A stretch of DNA of 36,102 bases from Planctomycetota bacterium (GTDB lineage Bacteria > Planctomycetota > Phycisphaerae > Phycisphaerales > SM1A02). Where the stretch lies: assembly GCA_902521645.1 (NCBI GenBank), contig CABYSN010000009.1, positions 1 to 36,102 of the forward strand, read 5' to 3'. Every line of letters starts with the position of its first letter. The stretch's first letter is position 1. A program made the position numbers and the translations under genes. Positions 22,884 through 30,106 of this stretch are shown piece after piece. The notes beneath the pieces are model-generated. The model ran no database searches. It was given only the letters and a program-made list of their open reading frames with translations, and had not been told where the DNA came from.

Positions 22884-24497
22884 CTAGGCACTTTCGAAGA
22901 GGTCTTCACGCCAGACGAGCGCACCGACGAGGATTGCGGAGATCAGGATCAGGGCGAGTGCTGGAACCGCCGCTTCGGCATACATGGCCTCATCGGTGTA
23001 CTGCCAGACACGGGTCGCCAGAGTGTGGGTCCCGGCGGGCGAGAGCAACAAGGTACAGGGTAGCTCCTTGGCGGTGCTGATGAAGACCAGCAGGAACGCG
23101 CTGCAGACTCCGGGCAGAAGAAACGGAAGCGTCACCGTCCTGAAACGAACCCAGCGTCCGGCACCAAGGGTTCGAGCGGCATCATCGAACGACCGCGACG
23201 CTCGTTCCAAACCGGCTCGTATGGGCCCTCCTGCAAGCGCGAGAAAGAGAATGCAGTACCCGAGGACCACCACCGACCAGCTCTGGTAGAGGGCGGGGAT
23301 CAGCTTCAACGTCAGGAAGACCAGAGAGAGACCGACCACGATCCCGGGAAAACCGAATCCGATGTGGGTGATGCGCTCGAGCAGGTTCGACAGCGTCGAT
23401 GGATGCCGGGAACACAGCAATGCGATCGGCAGCGCGAGCAGTATCACGGCGATCCCGGCTGACAGTGAGAGCAGCAGCGAGGTTGCGAGCGGTCCCGTCA
23501 GGAGTCCGGAGAAATCGACGGAAAGACTCGTTCGCCCCCACCATGAGATCAGACTGCACACCGGCAGCACCAGACCAAGCGACACCACGAACAGGACCAG
23601 CACGGCACCGGGCCAGCGCCAGGCACCGAGCCGCCATTCGAAGGGACGGTACCCACGTGCCCGGCGTGCCACCGCGTGGGACTTCCTGAATCGAGTGCTC
23701 GCGAGGAGCACGACGCCGACCAGCACCGCCAGAGCCAGACTCGAGAGCGCGGCACCGGTCCGATCGAATGCGGATTCGTACTGGATGTAGATCACTCTGG
23801 TGAAGGTGTTGGTGCGCAGCATTGAAACCGCACCGAACTCACCGAGTGCGTAGAGCGCGACCACCACCCCGCCGGCCACGATCGACGGACGAAGCTGGGG
23901 GAGAACTCCTGCTCGGAACGACCCGAAGCCGGAGCGACCAAGGATTCTGGCGGCGTCGAAGGCGGAACGATCCATCCCGTGAAGGCCGGCCCGGATCGAC
24001 AGGTAGGCAAGCGGATAGACGAAGAGTGTCAGCACGAAGGCCGAGGCCCAGAACCCGCTGAACCAGCCTGGAGAGAGACCGAGCTCGGTGCAGAACGCAC
24101 CCAGGGGACCTCTCGGACTGAAGACTCCGATGAACACCGCGGCGCCCACGTAGCAGGGCACCGCGAGCGGACAGACCACCAGCATGGTGCAGAGACGTCG
24201 GAACGGAAGATCACGAGCCATGGTCACCCAGGCGAGCAGGCATGAGAGCGTGAGCGAACCGATGACCACGACGCATGCCAGTCCGACGCTTCGCGCGGCG
24301 TAGCCGAGGGTCTGCAGACTGACGAAGAAGGAACCAAGTCCCTCCATCCCGCTGCCCTGAAACGCCCGGACCAGCAGATAGACGAGAGGCGACACCACGA
24401 GAAGACCGACCAGCAGACAGACAACGACAAGCGGAGTGGGCGCATGCGCCCTCCTCCGCCTTGTCGAAACATCGTTGATGTCGGAGATCGCGGTCAG
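22884..24497 (-). CDS. fbpB: Ferric iron ABC transporter permease (probable CTG start)
   Basis: A fused double permease with about 12 helices and two binding-protein-dependent transport modules. Each has an ATPase-contact (EAA-like) loop: SAFDAARILGRSGFGSFRAGV in the first half, SFDDAARTLGAGRWVRFRTVTL in the second. The first in-frame ATG/GTG/TTG is GTG 24398, but it would cut the first membrane helix. The open frame continues upstream through STRRRRAHAPTPLVVVCLLVG, a typical basic N-terminus plus helix, up to CTG 24497. That CTG overlaps the fbpA stop (CTGA) and has GGAG 7 nt upstream, so I take it as the start, giving 537 residues, normal for FbpB. Non-standard initiation is inferred; a minimal annotation would use 24398. 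Confidence 0.85.
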   Translation of the reverse strand: MTAISDINDVSTRRRRAHAPTPLVVVCLLVGLLVVSPLVYLLVRAFQGSGMEGLGSFFVSLQTLGYAARSVGLACVVVIGSLTLSCLLAWVTMARDLPFRRLCTMLVVCPLAVPCYVGAAVFIGVFSPRGPLGAFCTELGLSPGWFSGFWASAFVLTLFVYPLAYLSIRAGLHGMDRSAFDAARILGRSGFGSFRAGVLPQLRPSIVAGGVVVALYALGEFGAVSMLRTNTFTRVIYIQYESAFDRTGAALSSLALAVLVGVVLLASTRFRKSHAVARRARGYRPFEWRLGAWRWPGAVLVLFVVSLGLVLPVCSLISWWGRTSLSVDFSGLLTGPLATSLLLSLSAGIAVILLALPIALLCSRHPSTLSNLLERITHIGFGFPGIVVGLSLVFLTLKLIPALYQSWSVVVLGYCILFLALAGGPIRAGLERASRSFDDAARTLGAGRWVRFRTVTLPFLLPGVCSAFLLVFISTAKELPCTLLLSPAGTHTLATRVWQYTDEAMYAEAAVPALALILISAILVGALVWREDLFESA

Positions 24498-25543
24498 GGA
24501 AGTGCTCCAACCTTGCGCAGCATCACCAGAGTCCCCTCGAGATCATCCATGTCGCCGAGATCCATTTCGGGCGTCTCGATGCGGGCGAGCGGGATCAGAT
24601 CCGCGGCGGGAGCGATCCCCTTCGCCAGAGGGTACTCGTAGGTCGACTGGGCGAAGTAGTTCTGAGCTTCTTCGGCGAGCATGAATCGAACCAGTTCCAG
24701 AGCGGCCTCGGCCTTGCGCGCATCCTGATCATCCTGCCGTGGAAGGCAGACGCCTGCGACGTTGACGAGTGCACCGGGATCACCGTTGGGAAGAAAGTGA
24801 TTCTTCACCGGGAACGCGGGATCCTCGGCGAGGAATCGATAGAGGTAGTAGTGATTCACGAAACCGAGATCGACCTCCCCGTCACCGACCGCCTGGACGA
24901 TCGCGGAATTCTTGGGATAGACGACGGCTTCATTGGCGATCATGCCGCGAAGCCAGGCTTCGGTCGCTTCGTCACCGACACGATGTCGCATCGCGCTGAC
25001 GAAAGCCTGGAAGGAACCGTTCCCGGGCGCCCAGCCCACTCGACCCTTCCATCTGGGGTCGGTGAATTCGACGATCGAGGCCGGCATGTCGGAGGCCTTC
25101 ATCTTCGAGGTGTTGTAGGCGACCGAACGAGCTCGTCCGGTGACACCCACCCAGGCGCCTTCGGGCGATCGAAAGCGGGGCTCGACCGAGACCATCACCG
25201 ACTCCGGAAGCCTGTGCAGCCGGCTCTTCTTGGCAAGCGCTCCGAGGGCACCGGCATCCTGCGCGATGAAGACGTCGGCGGGCGTCGCATCACCTTCTTC
25301 AAGAAGAAGCGCGGTCATGCCCGAAGTGGAGCCGTACTTGACCTTGACCGGATTGCCGGTCGCGGCGGTGTACTTGGCGAGAGCGGGGCCGATCAGGGAT
25401 TCCTTGCGGCCGCTGTAGACGACCAGCTCGACGGCTTCCCTGGCGTCGGCGTCCGACTGTGCTTCAACCACGGCGACCGCGGTGAATGAGCCCAGCAGCA
25501 AGGAAGCGACGAGAAAGAACGGTTTGGCATATTCCTGGAACAT
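24494..25543 (-). CDS. fbpA: Ferric iron-binding periplasmic protein
   Basis: A 349-residue periplasmic binding protein with an export signal (about residues 1-29). The mature start ELVVYSGRKESLIGPALAKY is typical for the FbpA/FutA iron-binding group, as is the VDLGFVNHYYLYRFLAE segment, whose paired tyrosines coordinate Fe3+ in this family. It captures ferric iron and passes it to FbpB/FbpC. Its stop overlaps the proposed CTG start of fbpB by 2 nt (CTGA). The ATG has AGGAG 13 nt upstream, a longer spacing than usual. The upstream gene, efeO, ends 56 bp before. Confidence 0.93.
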   Translation of the reverse strand: MFQEYAKPFFLVASLLLGSFTAVAVVEAQSDADAREAVELVVYSGRKESLIGPALAKYTAATGNPVKVKYGSTSGMTALLLEEGDATPADVFIAQDAGALGALAKKSRLHRLPESVMVSVEPRFRSPEGAWVGVTGRARSVAYNTSKMKASDMPASIVEFTDPRWKGRVGWAPGNGSFQAFVSAMRHRVGDEATEAWLRGMIANEAVVYPKNSAIVQAVGDGEVDLGFVNHYYLYRFLAEDPAFPVKNHFLPNGDPGALVNVAGVCLPRQDDQDARKAEAALELVRFMLAEEAQNYFAQSTYEYPLAKGIAPAADLIPLARIETPEMDLGDMDDLEGTLVMLRKVGALP

Positions 25544-25599
25544 GGGAACTGATGATCTCCTGTGTTGATCATGTCTTGGTGGAGCGGGGACTCTTGAAA

Positions 25600-26472
25600 T
25601 CAGCCGGGGATGCCGATTTCATCACGGACCACGATGATCGCATCGCGGTATCGGTTGCTGGCATCCGCCATGGTTCTTCTCTCGCGGATGGAGACCCCGC
25701 TGTAGGGAGCCGCCGCGACCACGCCGGGCTTGAAGTGTGGCACCAGTGTTTCCTGAGCGGCCTTGAAAGCGGCATCGACGGCTTTGACATTGGCGTTGTC
25801 GGCGCCAAGCATGGCTGCGAATGGCGCGAACTGGCTGTACACACCGATCCAGTTGTGCTTGAAGATGAGGAGAGTCTGGTCGGACCAGGTCTCCTCTTCG
25901 CTCGAGACCTTCTTGGCGGCGACTTCATTGGTCAACGCCACCATGCCGCCGAACTGACCTTCCGCGTTGAATCGCTCGGTTTCATCGAGCTCCTTGCGCA
26001 AGGTGACGAAACTGTCGATAAGACGCTTTGAGTACGGACGTGCCGCCTCGAGATCCTCTTCAGCGAAGATCAGATTCTCGATCTTGTGAAAACCACGGAA
26101 TTCAGGGTCCGTCTCACCGCCGTCGAACGAGTAGGGTCGTGCGTCGATGTCCGAATCGGATTCCTCGAATGATCCCGCGATGGTTTCGATCTCTTCATAG
26201 GGAGGGCGTGATTCGATGTAGGCCCGCTGCGCCGCCGCGACGTCGCCACTGGCGATCGCGGCATCAAGCGCCTTCACTGTGGGCATCTGCTGATCGCAAC
26301 GAAGCTTGAAATACGCGACGCCGGAATCGACTGCGGCCTGCAGTTGCTCATTGTCATCCATTCGCACACGTCTGCGCGCAGTGACGATCGATCCCCCCCC
26401 GAAGGCGGGCATGACTGTCGTGGCGCCGACGGTGCCGGCAATGGTCGCTCTCAACATGTTTCTTCGATTCAT
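25600..26472 (-). CDS. efeO: EfeO/imelysin-like iron-uptake protein
   Basis: The 290-residue product belongs to the imelysin/EfeO (M75-type) periplasmic family that takes part in iron uptake. Visible family features are AYIESRPPYEEIETIAG, the GFHKIEN motif (HxxE, a metal site of the family), and a helical C-terminal half with FKHNWIGVYSQFAPF. The N-terminus NRRNMLRATIAGTVGATT has a twin-arginine-like signal, so Tat export is possible. ATG 26472 is chosen because it begins this signal; the open frame upstream is not protein-like. No EfeU or EfeB is present, so it may supply the FbpABC importer that follows it. The Fur-box-like palindrome lies about 85 bp upstream of the start. Confidence 0.9.
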   Translation of the reverse strand: MNRRNMLRATIAGTVGATTVMPAFGGGSIVTARRRVRMDDNEQLQAAVDSGVAYFKLRCDQQMPTVKALDAAIASGDVAAAQRAYIESRPPYEEIETIAGSFEESDSDIDARPYSFDGGETDPEFRGFHKIENLIFAEEDLEAARPYSKRLIDSFVTLRKELDETERFNAEGQFGGMVALTNEVAAKKVSSEEETWSDQTLLIFKHNWIGVYSQFAPFAAMLGADNANVKAVDAAFKAAQETLVPHFKPGVVAAAPYSGVSIRERRTMADASNRYRDAIIVVRDEIGIPG

Positions 26473-26550
26473 TTCTTTCAAACCTTCCTGTACTGTTTCA
26501 GCTGCCGCCACAGATCCTCCCGGCCGCTCAAGCGAACAAATGGCCGGACA

Positions 26551-26580
26551 TTGCAATTGAGAATGGGTCTCAATACTATA
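26551..26580. promoter_or_regulatory. Divergent promoters overlapping a Fur-box-like palindrome
   Basis: On the plus strand TTGCAA (26551-26556), a 17-bp palindromic spacer TTGAGAATGGGTCTCAA (26557-26573) and TACTAT (26574-26579) make a promoter aimed at the kelch gene, built exactly like the one at 21483. On the minus strand TATAGT (26580-26575) could serve as the -10 for efeO-fbpABC, with its start point inside the palindrome. One bound Fur-like dimer could therefore block both directions. Confidence 0.75.
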
Positions 26581-26642
26581 CCTCATCCGCGCTGTCGCAG
26601 CATCGAATCCTTAAAAAGCACTCACATGAAAAGTCCTTCATC

Positions 26643-28676
26643 ATGACCACTGCACGAAACACATGCACACTCGCCGTCCTCATCGGTCTCGCACTCGCCC
26701 AGACGACTCAGGCCCAGCACTTCGCCATGCCTGATGATCCAAGTCTTCAAGATGGCATGCTCGCCGGTGAACCCTGCGGCTCGATTCCGCACGCGACCAC
26801 CAGCTTCGGTTCGGCGACACAGGACGGATGGCTGTACGTCATGGGCGGGTACAGCGGAAGACCGCATGATTACCACCGAGAGGGACAGTCGAGAGACTTC
26901 TACAGAATCAACCTCTTCGATCTCACTCAGGTCGAAAGTCTCAAGAACACGCAGGCGATGCAGAGCTGCCCTCTTGAATCCTGGAACGGAAAGATCATTC
27001 GAACCGGCGGACTGGTCGCCGAGAACGCTCCCGGAGAACCGGCACACCTCGTGTCACTGAAGACGGTCTCGGCATTCGACACCGACACGATGACCTGGAC
27101 GCCCCTTCCGGACATGCCATCCGGTCGATCATCCCACGACACCGCGATCGTCGGTTCGATGCTGTTCGTCTTCGGAGGATGGAACCTCGACGCTGAAACC
27201 GACAGTCGAGACTGGTATTCGGACATCTGGATGCTCGATCTCGCGAATCCTGAAGCCGGCTGGTCCTCGAAGGAAGTCCCGTTCGAAAGACGAGCGCTCG
27301 CATCGGTCTCGATCGACGGCAACATCATGATGATCGGTGGGATGACCTCGAAACGAGGGCCCACCAACGACGTGATGATCTACAACCCCGCGGAAGACGT
27401 CTGGTCGGACGGCCCCGACTTCCCCTCGCAGGCCTTCGGTGTCGCGGGCGACAACGTCCGGGGTGAAGTGGTCGCTTCGGCGGCCGATGGCGCGGTCTAT
27501 GCCTGGACACCCGGCAGCGATGAATGGCGTGAGATCGGAGCGTTCACGTTCCCCCGCTTCTTCCACCAGATGGCCGCCGACCAGAGCGGCGACGTCCTTG
27601 CAATCGGGGGCATCTCCCGCGGCATGCGTCCATCGGCGATCGAACGACTTCCCATTCAGACCGTCGACACCGAAGAGGCGATCGTGAAGCACTGGCAGAT
27701 CCCGACTCCCTCGGATGCCAAGAACAGGCAGGCCTTCTTCATGAGAGACGGCTGGGTCTACATGTTCGGTGGCAACAACAGCACCGGGCAGCACGACTTT
27801 CAAGAGGAGAACTTCCTGGCCGAAGGCTACAAGATGAACCTGGCCACCATGACCTGGCGCAAGTGCAGCGAATATCCGATGCCGCGTCAGTCGATCCAGA
27901 CGTTGCTTTCGGAGGACATGTCGACGGGATTCGCACTCGGCGGCTTCGGCTACGGTGAGGATGCGGCACACACCCACGTCGAAGGCTGCACCTACGACTT
28001 CAAGACCAACAGCTGGGAGGTCTCCGGACCGCACCTTCCCGTCTCCCGGAGCCAGTTCGGACTGGCTCAGCACGGCGACGAATACTGGGTGTTCGGGGGA
28101 CTCGACTACGACCCCAGACGCGAGGATGGCGATCAGTTCCGCCACCTCGAAGAGGTCATGATGGCCGACACCGGCGAAGGTCACGACACCTTCATGGACT
28201 CAGGCATCAAGCTTCCAAACACACGAAGAGCGTTCGGCGGAGTGACCGTCGGTGACAAGTACTACATGATCGGCGGCATGACCGACGACTTCGAGCTGGT
28301 GCCACCGTGCGACGTCTTCGATTTCAACACCCGGACCTGGTCCGAGATCACACCGCCCGAACGCACCCGACTCTCACCGGAGGCGGTCGTGATCGACGGC
28401 AACATCTTCATCGCCGGCGGCATGTCCCAGAAGGCCGACGGATCGGGCATCGAACCGAACAAGTCCCTCGAGATGTACGACACCGAAACCGGTGAGTGGA
28501 GCATGGTCGTGGAAGAACTGCCCTTCGCACTTCGGCACATCACGATGATGACCTACCGCGGACAGCTTCTGGTCTTCAGCAGCCATGAGTCACCATCCAA
28601 CATGGCCCATGTCGTCCTGATCAATCCGTTCAAGGTGATGCCGGACAGAATGCGCCTCAGTCAGAGTGACATCTGA
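26643..28676 (+). CDS. Secreted kelch-repeat beta-propeller protein
   Basis: The 677-residue protein has an export signal (residues 1-24) followed by about 11-12 kelch motifs, each marked by a strand ending in a Gly pair (VMGGYS, VFGGWN, MIGGMT, AIGGIS, MFGGNN, ALGGFG, VFGGLD, MIGGMT, IAGGMS) and a downstream Trp (TMTWTPLPDMP, EDVWSDGPDFP, SDEWREIG, MTWRKCSEYP, TNSWEVSG, TRTWSEITPP, TGEWSMVVE). This suits two six-bladed propellers. Function is not recognised; kelch propellers bind proteins or sugars and sometimes hold a copper oxidase site, but no such site is evident. It is under the Fur-box-like promoter shared with the iron-uptake operon, so it may be made under iron limitation. A 6-codon ORF (26626-26646) overlaps its start in an ATGA. 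Confidence 0.88.
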   Translation: MTTARNTCTLAVLIGLALAQTTQAQHFAMPDDPSLQDGMLAGEPCGSIPHATTSFGSATQDGWLYVMGGYSGRPHDYHREGQSRDFYRINLFDLTQVESLKNTQAMQSCPLESWNGKIIRTGGLVAENAPGEPAHLVSLKTVSAFDTDTMTWTPLPDMPSGRSSHDTAIVGSMLFVFGGWNLDAETDSRDWYSDIWMLDLANPEAGWSSKEVPFERRALASVSIDGNIMMIGGMTSKRGPTNDVMIYNPAEDVWSDGPDFPSQAFGVAGDNVRGEVVASAADGAVYAWTPGSDEWREIGAFTFPRFFHQMAADQSGDVLAIGGISRGMRPSAIERLPIQTVDTEEAIVKHWQIPTPSDAKNRQAFFMRDGWVYMFGGNNSTGQHDFQEENFLAEGYKMNLATMTWRKCSEYPMPRQSIQTLLSEDMSTGFALGGFGYGEDAAHTHVEGCTYDFKTNSWEVSGPHLPVSRSQFGLAQHGDEYWVFGGLDYDPRREDGDQFRHLEEVMMADTGEGHDTFMDSGIKLPNTRRAFGGVTVGDKYYMIGGMTDDFELVPPCDVFDFNTRTWSEITPPERTRLSPEAVVIDGNIFIAGGMSQKADGSGIEPNKSLEMYDTETGEWSMVVEELPFALRHITMMTYRGQLLVFSSHESPSNMAHVVLINPFKVMPDRMRLSQSDI

Positions 28677-28735
28677 GCGTCCACTTGACGTCACTCAGCT
28701 CGCGCCTTGACTTACGGTTCAAATCCATCACGCCC

Positions 28736-29749
28736 TCAGGTCTCGTCATCCGTGATGCAGACCTTCGGGTTCTGGCGGGCATGACGCGCGAACGCCGCGG
28801 CGATCAACTGACGCGTGAATCCTTCGTGGCCGGCCGGGTCGAGTGACAGACAGATGTCGGCGCTGCCGTAATCGGCGGGGGGATAGTAGATCCCGCAGTT
28901 CGCGTTGATCTCGAGCATGTAGGGCGTGCCCGTCTCGTCGACGCGCAGATCGCATCGTCCGAAACTCGCCGCCTTGAGCTGGACGAAGAAACGGCCGCAC
29001 TCGTCACGCAACCGATCGGAAAGCACCGGATCCTCGACCGGGAATGAGGACAGGCCCTCGTAGTCCACCCATTTCAGATCCGAATGCTTGAAGGACTCGC
29101 CCTTGGGGAATCGATATTGAGCCGGGATGTAGGTGATGGGCTTTTCGGGGTCGTCGGGATTCTCCGCGACCAGCACCGTGCATTCGATGCCCTCGATGTA
29201 CTCCTCGATCAACGCGGCTCCGTGGCGACTCATGATCTTCTTCGCCTGGATGCGCAGACCTTCGGGGGTCCTGACGCGCGATCTCCGGCTGAGGTCGACG
29301 CTGGCGTAGCTGCTGTAGTGCTTGACGAAAAGCGGAAAGCGCAGCGTCTCTGCAGCACGCTCGACATCCGCTTCGTTCTCGGCGACCACGTAAGCGGGCG
29401 TCGCGATGCCAAGCGCCTTGCAGGCCTCCTTCATCTCGACCCTGGTGGGTTCGTAGCATTCCGAACTGGCACCTGCGAACGGGACACCATGCTCCTCCAT
29501 CTTCTGGATCACTTCGATGCCGGGGATGTCCTGATCGGCGGCACCGTCACAGAGATTGAAGAAGAGATCGAATTCATTCGAGGCGATCAACTTCTCGACC
29601 TGACCGACCGAGTCCACCTTGCCGACCAGAGTCTCGACATGCCACTCAGCATCCGTGAAGAAGGGACGTGGATCACACGGCCAATCATCCTCGGGAAAGG
29701 GATCGGCATCGAGATCCTGAGTGGTGAGCAGGCAGATTCGAAGACTGAT
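28736..29749 (-). CDS. ATP-grasp ligase, D-Ala-D-Ala ligase-like (probable ATC start)
   Basis: The protein has the ATP-grasp layout: an N-terminal alpha/beta domain (LFFNLCDGAADQDIPGIEVIQ, then GVPFAGASSECYEPTRVEMKEA), the ATP-binding part (FPLFVKHYSSYASVDLSRRSRV, ALIEEYIEGIECTVLV), and the metal-binding end CDLRVDETGTPYMLEINANCGIYYP. The final motif differs from the NTxPG of true D-alanine ligases, so the substrate may differ. Standard starts give only GTG 29617 (293 residues), which removes the first strand. The frame is open upstream through SLRICLLTTQDLDADPFPED, a natural first strand, to ATC 29749, with GGAG 7 nt before it; that gives 337 residues. An upstream ATG is out of frame. A sequencing frameshift is the alternative explanation. 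Confidence 0.82.
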   Translation of the reverse strand: MSLRICLLTTQDLDADPFPEDDWPCDPRPFFTDAEWHVETLVGKVDSVGQVEKLIASNEFDLFFNLCDGAADQDIPGIEVIQKMEEHGVPFAGASSECYEPTRVEMKEACKALGIATPAYVVAENEADVERAAETLRFPLFVKHYSSYASVDLSRRSRVRTPEGLRIQAKKIMSRHGAALIEEYIEGIECTVLVAENPDDPEKPITYIPAQYRFPKGESFKHSDLKWVDYEGLSSFPVEDPVLSDRLRDECGRFFVQLKAASFGRCDLRVDETGTPYMLEINANCGIYYPPADYGSADICLSLDPAGHEGFTRQLIAAAFARHARQNPKVCITDDET

Positions 29750-30106
29750 GACATGACTCCGGTGTGCGATCGTTTCGACAGGCTGAAGTGTATCAGCACG
29801 CTGTTCAGAGATGAAATGACGTGGATGTCGCTCTCATCACCTCGAAGACGTGACTGATGCAGATCAGTGAAGAAAACCACGAGCGTGTCCGGAGATCTTC
29901 TCCGCCATGATCGAGACGCCGTGCACCGCCGTTCGATCCATGACGGTGCGGCTCGAGGGCTGATCGCATCACCAGGGCGGGTGCGGCATGACGAGTCTTG
30001 AGTTGACGAAAACCTTCGTGTAGATTGGCCTGACCCCGGGACCGCCGGCGCCGAAGAACAGGAAAGGCAGTCGAAGCACATGAAAAACGATTCGAGGAAC
30101 GTTCTG
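29750..30106. other. Non-coding gap between divergent genes
   Basis: About 350 bp between the ATP-grasp ligase and the helical secreted protein. I see no convincing gene. It holds the ribosome site for the proposed ATC start (29757-29760), an operator-like element at 30003-30022, and TTGAGT (29998-30003) / TAGATT (30021-30026), a 17-bp spaced promoter candidate for the plus-strand gene. Confidence 0.6.
30003..30022 (+). promoter_or_regulatory. Operator-like element shared with the BlaI-type gene (copy 1)
   Basis: TTGACGAA (30003-30010), spacer AACC, TTCGTGTA (30015-30022). The inner ACGAA/TTCGT arms are a perfect inverted repeat. The same element with spacer AGCA occurs before the BlaI/MecI-type gene at 32124-32143. 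It overlaps the likely promoter, which fits repression. Confidence 0.6.

Noticed and set aside
27129-28184. 351-codon minus-strand open frame inside the kelch gene
   Set aside because: Shadow frame; kelch motifs on the plus strand are continuous across it.
28677-28735. TGACGTCA palindrome between kelch and the ATP-grasp gene
   Set aside because: It lies between two convergent gene ends, where an operator is unlikely; an 8-bp palindrome is common by chance.
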